Below are positions 1-9,700 of a stretch of DNA of 64,000 bases, piece by piece (the first letter of the stretch is position 1; each line of letters begins with the position of its first letter). The notes beneath the pieces were generated by a model, which was given only the letters and a program-made list of their open reading frames with translations, was not told where the DNA came from and did no database searches. Origin of the DNA: Spirochaetia bacterium (GTDB lineage Bacteria; Spirochaetota; Leptospiria; Leptospirales; Leptonemataceae); assembly GCA_021413825.1 (NCBI GenBank), contig JAIOPQ010000010.1:26983-90982 (forward strand). Reading direction: 5' to 3'. A program made the translations under genes and the position numbers.

Positions 1-1031
1 GAATCCTTGTCTTAATCATTCGCGAAATAGATCTAAGTCGTCGCGCTGCGTTGATCTCAATTCTACTCTCGCTTGCAGTATTTGCTGCAGCCTTTGATGT
101 AATCCTTGGAATTATTAATTTCACACAACTCAAGGTGCCTTGTCGTCTATGTCTGTATACGTACTTCTGCACGGCTGTGCTTCTGGGGGCAGCGTTCTGG
201 TTAAACTCTATGATGAAAAAAGAAAAAGTTAAAGAATTACCGTTCATGGACGGAGTTAAGGGATCCCTTCCAGGGGCCGGAATTGGAGCTGTTGTTACAG
301 CACTGATCATATCGATGTTCTTCTTTGCTTCAAAGGCATCGGGAACACCTGCAGCCTCTGGCGATCTTCTGGATGCAAAAAACGTTACGGAAACTCTAAC
401 AGACTTCCGTGCCTTGACTAAGATTGAACTATCAACGCAAGGACTTGATGGCGTTGAAGGCGACGCGAGTGGATACATCGTGATTCATAAGTTTGCAGAT
501 TTTATGTGTCCGCACTGCCTGCATGCTAGCAAGGAACTTCAAACAATTCTGAAGCGCTGGCCAGGAAGAGTTAAAGTGTACTATCGTCATTTCCCTCTTG
601 ATGGAACATGTAACCCGCTTGTTCAAAGGAAAGATCAGCACTATGGAGAGATGCGTTGCAACGGTGCACAAGCAGCACTTTGCGGGCCAGAGCAAAAAAT
701 CTTTGCTCCACTGTATCACGGAATCTTTGACCTGCAGAATGATCCGGATGGAATCAGCGTAAGCAATCTGCAGCTCGTAACCGAGAAGGTCGGTGGGAAC
801 TGGCCGCGTCTTTTGAATTGCATGCAATCGCTTCGCACCAACCAGGCGCTTCAGCGTGACATTCGCGATGCGCAGTCCTTTAAGTTGAATTCAACGCCAA
901 CTATCATTGTTCAGGACAGGCTGCTTCCAGCCGGAACTCCGGATGAAACCTACTTCAAGCATCTAATCGATGCGCTCGTGTATGAAAAAGAAGGCGAGGC
1001 AGCTTACAAGGAATACAAAACTCGCAGGTAA
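1..1031 (+). CDS. VKOR-DsbA fusion, 5' end outside the window
   Basis: Membrane thiol-oxidising protein that would make and deliver disulfide bonds in the periplasm. The reading frame is open upstream of the TTG at 51 to the window edge (…REIDLSRRAL before it), so the tracked start is an artefact and the gene is 5'-truncated by the window. The N-terminal part has hydrophobic helices with a CRLC motif, the VKOR quinone-linked CXXC. The soluble C-terminal part is a DsbA/thioredoxin-like domain with CPHC (FADFMCPHC). It lies 3 nt before ribH in the same direction. VKOR-Trx fusions replace the DsbB/DsbA pair in several bacteria; that this one does is inferred from the two motifs. Confidence 0.85.
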   Translation, partial: ILVLIIREIDLSRRAALISILLSLAVFAAAFDVILGIINFTQLKVPCRLCLYTYFCTAVLLGAAFWLNSMMKKEKVKELPFMDGVKGSLPGAGIGAVVTALIISMFFFASKASGTPAASGDLLDAKNVTETLTDFRALTKIELSTQGLDGVEGDASGYIVIHKFADFMCPHCLHASKELQTILKRWPGRVKVYYRHFPLDGTCNPLVQRKDQHYGEMRCNGAQAALCGPEQKIFAPLYHGIFDLQNDPDGISVSNLQLVTEKVGGNWPRLLNCMQSLRTNQALQRDIRDAQSFKLNSTPTIIVQDRLLPAGTPDETYFKHLIDALVYEKEGEAAYKEYKTRR

Positions 1032-1034
1032 AAA

Positions 1035-1514
1035 TTGAACGAAGGTTATACATCTGGACTTGAAAAAAACGCAGGAGCGGGACAGCGGCATGCAATCGTG
1101 CTTACGCGATGGAATTCTAAGATTGTTGAAGCACTGAAGCAAGGCGCAATCTCCGAGCTCACTGCGTTTGGAGTTAGATCCCAGGATATAGAAATCTTCT
1201 ATGTTCCCGGCGCATTTGAGTTGGGCAGTACGGCCAAAGGTATCGCGTTAACAGGTCGATTTGCTTCTGTAATTTGTTTGGGCTGTGTGATTCGAGGCGA
1301 TACGGACCACTATCAGTTTGTTGCGGGGGAAGCCGCTCGTTTGATCGCAATGGCTGCATACGATACGCAAATTCCCGTGATCTTTGGCGTGCTCACTACT
1401 AATACAGAACGTCAGGCGGAAGACCGCGCTGGCTCAACTGGAAATAAGGGTGCAGAAGCAGCGCAAACCGCAATCGAAATGGCCGCCTTAATGGCCAGGC
1501 TGAAGAAGCCATGA
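1035..1514 (+). CDS. ribH: 6,7-dimethyl-8-ribityllumazine synthase
   Basis: Penultimate enzyme of riboflavin synthesis, condensing 5-amino-6-ribitylaminouracil with dihydroxybutanone phosphate. The 159 aa length is normal for the family. Family motifs are present in order: VPGAFELG, GCVIRGDTDHYQFV, and the C-terminal GVLTTNTERQAEDRAG with NKGAEAA. The start is a TTG only 3 nt after the VKOR-DsbA stop. The stop overlaps the nusB start as ATGA, so translation is probably coupled. The ribH-nusB order is common in bacteria. Confidence 0.95.
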   Translation: MNEGYTSGLEKNAGAGQRHAIVLTRWNSKIVEALKQGAISELTAFGVRSQDIEIFYVPGAFELGSTAKGIALTGRFASVICLGCVIRGDTDHYQFVAGEAARLIAMAAYDTQIPVIFGVLTTNTERQAEDRAGSTGNKGAEAAQTAIEMAALMARLKKP

Positions 1515-1963
1515 GCTCGTTTAAACGACACAAGAACTCGCATGGCCGAGAAATTGCACTGCAAGGACTCTATCAAATCGAGATTGGAAACAGCCCCGTA
1601 GCTGAGGTTTTGCACTTCCGCTGGCTCAATGAGGCCATGGACAAGGAAGAACGAGCCTTTTGTGAGGAATTGATCTGCGGCGTCATTGACCATGGACCGG
1701 CCCTGGATGAGATTTTAGCTGCTTCTTCTACAGTAGATTTTAGTCAGATTTCCTCAATCGTCCGATGTATTATAAAAATGGGCATCTACGAAATCCGTAA
1801 ATCGGGAAGGGAACCTTCTATAGTATTGGATGATTTGTTGAATCTGGCGCGTCGCTATGAGGGAGATCAGGCTGTTCCGTTTATAAACGGCATTCTGGAC
1901 CGCTACGTGCGCGACATGCAGGAGGCTGCTGTGAAGCGCCTGGCACAGGGATCCGATGCATGA
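1511..1963 (+). CDS. nusB: transcription antitermination factor NusB
   Basis: RNA-binding helical protein that with NusE (S10) binds boxA in rRNA antitermination complexes. The 150 aa product has the family's N-terminal HGREIALQGLYQIE stretch (usual form R..A.QaLYq.d) and the C-terminal VLDDLLNLARRYEGDQAVPFINGILD, matching the conserved 'inEav.lAk.yg...s..FvNgvL' segment. It overlaps ribH upstream by 4 nt and the TPR gene downstream by 4 nt (ATGA), forming a tight operon. Confidence 0.93.
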   Translation: MSSFKRHKNSHGREIALQGLYQIEIGNSPVAEVLHFRWLNEAMDKEERAFCEELICGVIDHGPALDEILAASSTVDFSQISSIVRCIIKMGIYEIRKSGREPSIVLDDLLNLARRYEGDQAVPFINGILDRYVRDMQEAAVKRLAQGSDA

Positions 1964-4020
1964 GTCGTTTTACCCTCGATGATGATTCGAGCACTCCTTC
2001 ATTTGAAGGGGACCCGCTTAAGCAGCGCAAGCGATTCCGACTCTATGTGATCGCTGGCGTAATTGCATTCATACTTCTTCCCATTGGCGGCTGGGTTGGT
2101 TATTACTACTGGAAAAAAGCGCATTCCGAACCCGAAACGTTGCTCGATCAAAAGTTGCAGAGCGTTGATCTTGAAGGGTTGAAAGATCGAATCTATATTC
2201 CAGAAGAGCAAGTCAGCCTGCCGCTTCAAAAAGCGATTGAGTTTTACAAATCCAACAATCGCGATCAGGCCAGGCGCGAGTTTCAGAATTTTCTACTTAC
2301 CGACGCCTCTGAGCATGAGAAAGCAATTGCGCTGACGTATCTGGGTGTCATGGCCATGGAGAGCGAAAAGTATCCCCTGGCAGAGCACAATCTTCTGCGC
2401 GCTCTCAAGCAGGACGAGAAATTCGTTCCGGCCCTTGTAAACCTGTCTATCGTTTCGCAGAAGCTTGGCAAGGTTGGCGAGGCCAGACAGTTTGCAGAAC
2501 GTGCACGTGAGCTTGCGCCCAAAGATCCGCGCGTTGCAGCACTTCTAGGCAATCTCCTTGCTGCAAATCAGGATCTAGCTGGTGCAATCGATACGTATCG
2601 CGAGGGCATTAAGGCTAATCCAGACGATGCAACCTTGACGTATAATCTTGCGGTTTCGCTTTTACGCAAACAGAACTATGAAGAATCAATACTTTACTTT
2701 TCTAAAGTAATCGCAATTTCCCCTGGCAGCGAGATTGCAGCTAAATCTCAAGCTCAGCTGGGGCAGATTTATTTTTCAAAGGGCAATTATGAAATGGCTG
2801 CAGATCATATGCAGAAGGCGGTTACAGTCGCACCAGGAAATGCAAAGTACCTGTACAACCTTGGAGTAATTTATCTGCGGATGCGCAAGAATGCAGAAGC
2901 GGCCACGGCGTTCAAGCGGGCCCTGGAAGCGGGCTCAGGCGATGCCACGGTATTCCGTGGGCTCTCAGCGGCTTTCTCTGAATTAAAACAGCCAGCCCTG
3001 GCAATCAAAGCTCTGAAGAAAGGACTGTATCTCAATCCGGACGACCTGGCCAGTCTGTTTGCCCTTGGAGATCTCTATCTGGATGAAAAAGATTTACTAA
3101 ACGCAGCGGATACGTACAAAAGAATCGTAAACATAACTCCCGGAGATAAGAATACAGAAGATGCCCTTCTGCGGCTTGGTTCGGTTTACACGGAACTCGA
3201 ACGATTCAACGATGCACAGGACGCGCTTGAGCGTGTAACGTCTATCAATCCGGCAAATGTCCAGGCCAGTTATGCTCTCGGGATTGTGTACAGAAAAGCA
3301 GGTCGAATGGAACTTGCAATTCAGGTCTGGAAGCGTGCGCTGAATCCGCCAGGGAACACAGACAACGATAAGACAGGACTTGCGCGCGAAGAGGAACGAA
3401 CCATTCGTATGGCTCTTGCTGACGTTTACAGAAAGAACGGCGCATTTGATCTGGCCCTGAACGAATACAAATTGATTGCATCGCGCAATCGTGAAGCCCC
3501 CGCAATTGAAGAAGATCCAGGACTTGATCTGGATGTAGCGCGCACGTATTTGCAACTACGTAGCTATGATGTGGCTGTTAAGTCATATAAGCTGGTTTCT
3601 GAGGCGCGCACAGCGACCCCGGAACAACGCAAAGAGGCCTTCCGCGGGCTTGCCCTTGCTTACAGTAACAGCGGTAAACCAGAGGATCTGGACGCTGCCC
3701 GCGCTGAAATCAACAAAGCCGTGCGCATGGATCCCGACGATTCTGATTTGCAGCTACTGCGAGCTGGAATGCTGATGAAGACCGGGTCCATGGTGGATCG
3801 CGAGAAGGCAATTGAAGTTCTAACAGCGCTCACGGCCGGTGATCTGGATTCAGCAAAAGCATCGCAAGCATACAATCTTCTGGGACTTGCCTATCATAAA
3901 AACGGGGAGTACAAACGCGCGCTTCGTGCGTTTGATTCAGCGATTCAGCTCAATCCTCAGAACCGTGAAGCATACGAAAACCAGCGCGTTAGTTCAAACG
4001 CATTCGAAAATCAACGCTAG
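1960..4020 (+). CDS. membrane-anchored tetratricopeptide-repeat protein
   Basis: A 686 aa protein with a short cytoplasmic N-terminus, one transmembrane segment (about residues 28-50, YVIAGVIAFILLPIGGWVGYYYW) and then tandem TPR units to the end. Examples are ALTYLGVMAMESEKYPLAEHNLLRAL, YNLGVIYLRMRKNAEAATAFKRAL and YNLLGLAYHKNGEYKRALRAFDSAI. TPRs are protein-binding scaffolds, so an envelope assembly or scaffold role is plausible, but no specific partner can be read from the sequence. It starts inside the nusB stop (ATGA), so it belongs to the ribH-nusB operon. Confidence 0.85.
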   Translation: MSRFTLDDDSSTPSFEGDPLKQRKRFRLYVIAGVIAFILLPIGGWVGYYYWKKAHSEPETLLDQKLQSVDLEGLKDRIYIPEEQVSLPLQKAIEFYKSNNRDQARREFQNFLLTDASEHEKAIALTYLGVMAMESEKYPLAEHNLLRALKQDEKFVPALVNLSIVSQKLGKVGEARQFAERARELAPKDPRVAALLGNLLAANQDLAGAIDTYREGIKANPDDATLTYNLAVSLLRKQNYEESILYFSKVIAISPGSEIAAKSQAQLGQIYFSKGNYEMAADHMQKAVTVAPGNAKYLYNLGVIYLRMRKNAEAATAFKRALEAGSGDATVFRGLSAAFSELKQPALAIKALKKGLYLNPDDLASLFALGDLYLDEKDLLNAADTYKRIVNITPGDKNTEDALLRLGSVYTELERFNDAQDALERVTSINPANVQASYALGIVYRKAGRMELAIQVWKRALNPPGNTDNDKTGLAREEERTIRMALADVYRKNGAFDLALNEYKLIASRNREAPAIEEDPGLDLDVARTYLQLRSYDVAVKSYKLVSEARTATPEQRKEAFRGLALAYSNSGKPEDLDAARAEINKAVRMDPDDSDLQLLRAGMLMKTGSMVDREKAIEVLTALTAGDLDSAKASQAYNLLGLAYHKNGEYKRALRAFDSAIQLNPQNREAYENQRVSSNAFENQR

Positions 4021-4029
4021 TTGCGGATA

Positions 4030-4041
4030 CCGGGTACCCGG
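4030..4041. repeat. perfect 12-bp palindrome between TPR and CLC genes
   Basis: CCGGGTACCCGG is a perfect palindrome 10 nt after the TPR stop. It could form a short stem, but no T-run follows, so terminator function is not supported. Confidence 0.3.
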
Positions 4042-4081
4042 AAACTCTTGCAAACTTGCATTGCCGAGCTAGCCTGGTTCA

Positions 4082-5624
4082 ATGCGCAAACATGACCCTG
4101 GCATTCCAATTTCTTTGTCCATGCAGCCGCTATTGACGCAGGAGGACATGCGTGTATCTCCTGAGAAGGAAAAAGCTCGCATCTTTTTTCTAAGTCTAGT
4201 GGCAATTCTCATTGCAGACGTTATGTGCTTTATCGCGCGTTTCCTGGTTGGATTGATTGATGTGCTCGTGAATCTGTTTTACTTTGGTCGATTTTCAGCT
4301 TTGCATGTGACACCCGCGAGCAGTGGGCTGGGAATCTGGGCGATTGGCATCCCTGCGCTGGGCGGACTGATTGTGGGATTCATGGCTTACTTCGGCTCGA
4401 AGGCAATCCGTGGCCATGGAATCCCGGAAGCGATGGAACAGATACTGACAAATGAAAGTAAGATCAAGCCATCCATTACGATTCTCAAACCACTTTCAGC
4501 AGCGATCTCGATCGGCAGCGGTGGCCCGTTTGGTGCAGAAGGTCCAATTATCGCAACGGGTGGTGCACTGGGATCTTCCATTGGTCAGCTGCTGCGAATT
4601 TCTGCCGACGAAAGAAAGATAGAGACTGCCGATTCATTGGGTCTGGTGGCCAGCGCTCGGTGGGCTCTTTGATGGAGCGATTGGGCTGTTTGCACCCCAA
4701 ACCCTTGGAGTTGGTTACGAGAATATCAGCATTGTGCTTTCCGGTTCGGCATCCGTTCGCCTGCTCTGGATTCTATGTCTCCTTAAATTTCTTTCGTGGG
4801 CTGTAGCGCTTGGAAGCGGAACGTCAGGCGGAACACTCGCACCTTTGTTGACTATAGGCGGTGCGACCGGTGCTCTTGCCGGGCATTTGATGGTGCTGCT
4901 CTTTCCCGGTCTTTCGGTTTCCATCTCCGTCTGCGCACTGGTTGGCATGGCTGCAATGTTTGCTGGCGCTTCGCGAGCACTCTTAACATCGATCCTGTTT
5001 GCTCTGGAGACAACGGGCCAATTAAATGGTCTACTGCCTCTGATAGCCGGGAGCACGGCGTCCTATTTCGTATCCTTTTTTCTAATGGATACTACCATCA
5101 TGACAGAGAAGATCGCGCGTCGTGGTGTTGTTACTCCTGATTCGTATACGGCCCAGACCCACCAGGACGTAAACGTGACAATTGCAATGCAGAAAAATCC
5201 CTGGCTTGTGAGTTCTGAAAATTCAATTTCCGACGTTCGCAAATGGCTGAGGCGACGGGTTCACAAGGAAAATCATTTGATCGTGGTCAGGCCTGACGGA
5301 CAGTTTCTGGGTCTTGTGGGTGTGGTTGAATTGTTCGCCGCAGATTCCAAAGTGGCGCTCACGTCCCTTTTACGTCACAAGGGTCTGGAGTCGGGGACAG
5401 GCATGTCAATTCAGCAGGCTACGGAGCTCATGGCCGCTGAGGATATAGACGTGCTGCCAGTGATAGAAGACAGGAAAGTTGCAGGTGCTATCACAGCCGG
5501 TGACCTGATTCGTCTGCACGGTCGAAGGACCGCCAACCTGCGGAATCGTAGCAAACGCTACTCGCTCAGGAAACGAAGCCTTCGGCTTATGGTCCATGGG
5601 AAAAACCTGATCAGAAGGAGTTAG
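4082..5624 (+). pseudogene. CLC chloride channel with CBS domain, internal deletion and frameshift
   Basis: Two ORFs (4082-4672 and 4734-5624) are the two halves of one CLC-type channel. The first carries the N-terminal helices, RGHGIPEAM and GSGGPFGAEGPI (anion-selectivity loops), and stays in register to SADERK near 4618. The second frame resumes at 4623 with RLPIHWVWWPALGGLFDG and LGVGY, then GSGTSGGTLAP and cytoplasmic CBS sequence (IDVLPVIEDRKVAGAITAGDLI). About 120 residues that family members carry between these points are missing and the frame is shifted. The most likely original start is ATG 4148 (MRVSPEKEKARIFF). As written no functional channel can be made; misassembly is the main alternative. 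Confidence 0.85.
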
Positions 5625-5645
5625 GCGCTCTTGCGCATCGAAATC

Positions 5646-6257
5646 TCACGCGCCCCAGAGTCCTTTGGGAACTGTGCTGTAAAGATAGTAAGAACTTCCA
5701 ATTAGCGCAAAGTGATACAAATCATTGTGTAGCTTTCTTGTGCGAAGCCACTCCACTCTTTCTAAAATCATCCAGAGGGCATTGGAAGCAATGAGGAAGC
5801 ACCAGGCGATTCGCAACTCAGCTTTTGAAACTACAGCGCAGAGCCCGTAAATTCCAACGAGCGCAAGTGCAATGTAACCAAATTTACCCCAGGACTCACC
5901 ATAGAGTGAACGAATGTAGAGCGCTGCTAGAATTCCAGTCCATATAAGACCAGCCATTAGCAGCCAGGGATTTACTTTGATCGCGATGAGTGTCAGGCCG
6001 TTAAGAATTACGACAAAGATGCTAATCAAGATCCAGAAAAAATTGTGTCGACTGCGCGTTTTGTCGATGGCCGGGATGTGAACAAGCATCCCCAGGATTT
6101 TCAAAATGAAAACACAGAGGAATGTTAGAAAAATAAATGCTGTAAAGTTAGGATGTCCGGAATTCAGACCCACATAAACCAGCACGGTATACGTTCCGAG
6201 TGCGATTGCATGCATTGCATTTGTGATTGAGTTTAGCATCGAAGGACAATAATACAT
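5646..6257 (-). CDS. small multi-pass membrane protein, unknown function
   Basis: A 203 aa protein with about six hydrophobic segments, e.g. FTAFIFLTFLCVFILKILGMLV, FFWILISIFVVILNGLTLIAI and YIALALVGIYGLCAVV. It has no catalytic motif I recognise. It faces the CLC gene convergently and diverges from the tRNA-Lys promoter region. The start may be ATG 6257 or the internal ATG at codon 7 (MLNSIT). The length and helix pattern support a real gene; function is unknown. Confidence 0.65.
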   Translation of the reverse strand: MYYCPSMLNSITNAMHAIALGTYTVLVYVGLNSGHPNFTAFIFLTFLCVFILKILGMLVHIPAIDKTRSRHNFFWILISIFVVILNGLTLIAIKVNPWLLMAGLIWTGILAALYIRSLYGESWGKFGYIALALVGIYGLCAVVSKAELRIAWCFLIASNALWMILERVEWLRTRKLHNDLYHFALIGSSYYLYSTVPKGLWGA

Positions 6258-6283
6258 GTATCGACCTTCTCGTCAATTCACGC

Positions 6284-6311
6284 TTGACGCTCGACCGTCC
6301 AATCCAAGACT
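6284..6311 (+). promoter_or_regulatory. candidate promoter for tRNA-Lys
   Basis: TTGACG (-35) followed after 16 nt by AAGACT (weak -10), ending 11 nt before the mature tRNA-Lys. The -10 match is poor, so this is a position-based call. Confidence 0.35.
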
Positions 6312-6322
6312 GCCCGAGAGCC

Positions 6323-6395
6323 GAGGCGTTAGCTCAGTCGGTAGAGCATTTCCCTTTTAAGGAAGTGGTCCCGGGTTCAAGTCCCGGACGCCTCA
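6323..6395 (+). tRNA. tRNA-Lys (anticodon TTT)
   Basis: Acceptor arms GAGGCGT/ACGCCTC pair fully. The D-arm is GCTC…GAGC, and the anticodon stem TTTCC/GGAAG encloses the loop CTTTTAA with anticodon TTT. The T-arm is CCGGG TTCAAGT CCCGG. Discriminator base is A; the 3' CCA is not encoded (AAA follows). Confidence 0.95.
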
Positions 6396-6440
6396 AATTC
6401 TGATTGCACGCATGCGCTTACGCAGGAATGCAGTCGAAGC

Positions 6441-6512
6441 GGCCCGTTCATCTAGCGGTTAGGATACCGGATTTTCATTCCGGGCACAGGGGTTCGATTC
6501 CCCTACGGGCTA
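6441..6512 (+). tRNA. tRNA-Glu (anticodon TTC)
   Basis: Acceptor arms GGCCCGT/ACGGGCT pair with one terminal G-T wobble. The anticodon stem CCGGA/TCCGG encloses TTTTCAT with anticodon TTC, and the T-loop is TTCGATT between AGGGG and CCCCT. No encoded CCA. It lies 45 nt after tRNA-Lys, probably in the same transcript. Confidence 0.95.
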
Positions 6513-6597
6513 ATTTCTTCTTTCCCTCTAAATTCATTCCTCACCGCGCAGAGTTTGCTGAAAATTCCCGGTCGGACCTATACAAAGCAAGAATCGT

Positions 6598-6625
6598 TTG
6601 ACCTGCCGCCCGTTTTGAGTAAACT
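6598..6625 (+). promoter_or_regulatory. sigma-70-type promoter for tRNA-Asp
   Basis: TTGACC, 16-nt spacer, TAAACT. The predicted start site falls about 5 nt before the mature tRNA-Asp, which fits a dedicated tRNA promoter. Confidence 0.55.
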
Positions 6626-6636
6626 GGTTTTTCCTT

Positions 6637-6710
6637 GGAGTTGTAGCTCAGTTGGTTAGAGCGCCTGTCTGTCACACAGGAGGCCGCCGGTTCAAGTCCG
6701 GTCAGCTCCG
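6637..6710 (+). tRNA. tRNA-Asp (anticodon GTC)
   Basis: Acceptor arms GGAGTTG/CAGCTCC pair with one wobble. The D-arm is GCTCAGTTGGTTAGAGC. The anticodon stem CCTGT/ACAGG encloses CTGTCAC with anticodon GTC. The T-loop is TTCAAGT and the discriminator is G. It is the last of three tRNAs and directly borders the NACHT gene, a typical location for acquired genes. Confidence 0.95.
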
Positions 6711-6764
6711 CATTTCCGCTTTCATGAACCCGTCGTTCGCGGGCGATTTATGAGAAAACGCATC

Positions 6765-9700
6765 TCAATTGTCGAACCAATTGTCTCTTTTTGCAATTTC
6801 GCCAACCGGCGTTATTTTCTCAGCTACGTTTTGGCGGCACGTTTCCTCAGCGACTGCCACTAACTCGGCAGGATAATTCTCACAATTTTCAATTATTTGT
6901 TCTGCGACGCTCAGAGGCAACCGTTGAGCGCGAATGGCTCCGGCCAAATAGTAAGCATAAGATTCGTCGCTTTCGACTCCGGCTGAGTGCGCGCGTGAAA
7001 CTATCGGCAGCCAATCTTGCCAAGTGGTCGCGTCAGCGTGTGCAGCGCCAAGAGCAACTCGCTGACAAAAACGCAATACGGCAGGGTCATCCCCCTCATA
7101 AGAGCGCAAGCGCTCACGCACTAGGTCGTCTGCGGCAGGATTACGAATCCGATTTCCAAATGCGGCTATTGTTCTCTCGGATAGGCTCGTAGGGAGCTCA
7201 CTGAATGGAATTCCGGTGTCTTTCTTTTCTTGCATAATACCTATTGATTCACTCAACCTGAGCCAATCCGATTGATTTAGGGCCAAGAGTTTTTCATCTA
7301 TGAGTTCTGCGTTCTTTTCAAGGACAGTCCATCCACCCCACTGGAGTAGGATTAGTAGAGTAAACTGAATATTAGCCGCACCTGCCGAAAGTATTTGTTC
7401 TTCCCACCAGTTGGCTGCGCCAGCCCGCAATCTGGCATACCTGGCCCTCCGGCATAGGGAAACTCTTGAATCATGCAAGTTCGGTGCATCGTCGCAGGTC
7501 TCGCTCTTAGAGGTAATGCCCGCGCTAAGGTTTGCAAGGACAAAGAAAAGCCACCTTTCACCAAAGAGGTGCCGGGCTTGTTCCACAAGTTCATTCCAAG
7601 GTTCCAATTCGGTTGCCCATCCTGACGCCGGACGTTCTGCAAGCTTGAGACTGGTTTCGATCACCCTACGGCAATCTTCAGTCCTGCTAGTTGCTTCAGG
7701 ACCCAAACTATCGGCGGAGTATGAGGCAAACGAGTCCATTAGGTGATAACGGCTCCATAGATTCTTCAACGGGATGGGCTGACGGTCTTGGAAGACAATC
7801 GCGTACCGCTGTGGCCAGAGGGCATTTAGGAAATTTGCGATACTAGATCCACGACGTATTCCAGCTAAGGGATATTGAGCAAGGGAAAAGTCTAAGACCT
7901 TAGTGAATCGACTGGCGTCCGATTCTACATAATCACTCTTTCCACCATGAAGGAAATGAGTCAGGCGTTTCGTCTCATCCTTGCCATCCCCCATAATTAC
8001 TGTGATTTGTTCCTCCTCGAGTTGTGCCAATGCACCGAGGTACAGACCGAATCCTATCCAAGCGGTCCGTTGCGGGCCTGATGCAGCTTTCACCGCCGCT
8101 AACCAGCGACTCAAAATGTCTTCTAGTGATGCATTGGCCTTGATCAGTTCAATGAGAAACATGGCGTAATCATTGTGTGGATTCGAATCGAGCAGATGAA
8201 AGCATCGCTCTAGAAGTTCTTCTTGTCCGTTTTGTCTAGGTAAGATAAGAGCGTCTTGATGGCGAAATGGGCGCCCGCTACGCGTGTTGATTAGGCCAAT
8301 TCCGTTCAAGACCATAGTGACCACTTTCTTCATTGATCTAGGTTGCTGTGCGAAAACCCAATCAGCCAATAGTGTCGCGGCTAATGTTTTGGGATGTCGC
8401 GTATTCCTGTACCCCTCTGCTTTGGATAGTTCCTCGAGTCTATCAACAAGGGAAGAAAGTTCGCCTTTGTTGAAGCAGCCAGCATAGAAGCGAGTAACAT
8501 TATACCAAAAGAAATCTCGAGACAAGGCATCGAATCGATCCGGTAGTGTCCCGCTGACGGGGTTACCAGCGGGCGAATAAGGAGCTGTTTCATAAAGGTG
8601 GCGGGCTGCGAAATACTCTCGAAGGGGTTGGACTTCGAATTCATAGGTCCCTTCCACTCTTGAAACCAGAGCGACAACCCGTTCGACCATGCCATCGAAG
8701 AGCGGGGCTACGAGCGATGAATCGTGTCCTTCCTCGTTCAGATAATCTGAAACGAGCTGTCGTAAGCGCTCACTGCTGACACTCCCGCGATTCTGCGCGG
8801 TTTGGGCTTCAGAATGCAGAATCCACGCGAGATATCGATGAATGTCTAAGAGCAAATCTCGATGATCCCGCACTACGTTTGATTTTTCAGCCTCCCGGCT
8901 GAAGAAGAGTTCAACGTAATTATCATAAAGAGCTGTCCTTTTATCGGGTAGAGATCCGCCCCTGGTTTGGATTAGGCTCAACAAAATCGCTAATTGCATG
9001 GGATTCCTGGCCAATTCCTTCAAGTGAGGTTGATCCAGTTTCTCGCGTAGAATTCTTCGGACCTCAGCCGCCTCCTTTCCCGGCAGGCGCCTGGCAATTA
9101 GCCATTTTTCTGCGTATTGTTCGATTAAAGGTCGGTTAATGGACGCAAGGTGGTAGAAGCTGAAGGTCCCATCCGGCATAGCCGGCGAATTAACAAACGC
9201 CGCTGGTCGCGTCGTAACAACTGTTTGTAAGGAAACCGCGACTTCCTCGATTCTGCCGATCCCCTTCGTAATGTGGTCGATGACATCGCGGCGCCGGCCA
9301 ATGTCAGCTACTTCATCTAGACCATCAAAAACAATTAGTAGTGCGCTGATTCTTGCGACTGCGTGAAAGTCGGATACATCAAAAGCGGCTCCTCCGGAAT
9401 AGTGGCTGACTTGTGCCGCCAAAAAGGACTCCAGTGATTTCAACCAGTCCTCAGGCAATTGCGCACTGGCTTCCGCCGCAAACGGATTCTGGCGATTAAG
9501 CCAAAGGGCGAAATCTCGACAATCGACTTTGAACGGAAGCCGTACGGGCGACAGACGATGTCCTTGAGGAATACGTTCATCGCTTATCCCCTCGTTTAGT
9601 ATTCGACTCCGATGTATTTGACAAACGTATTGAACGATAGTTGACTTACCTTGGCCTGGGGCTCCTTCGAGGACAGTGCGCTTTAGGTGTTCCTGAGTGG

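Noticed and set aside
6404-6601. 65 aa ORF across tRNA-Glu
   Set aside because: It is a chance frame through the tRNA gene and spacers.
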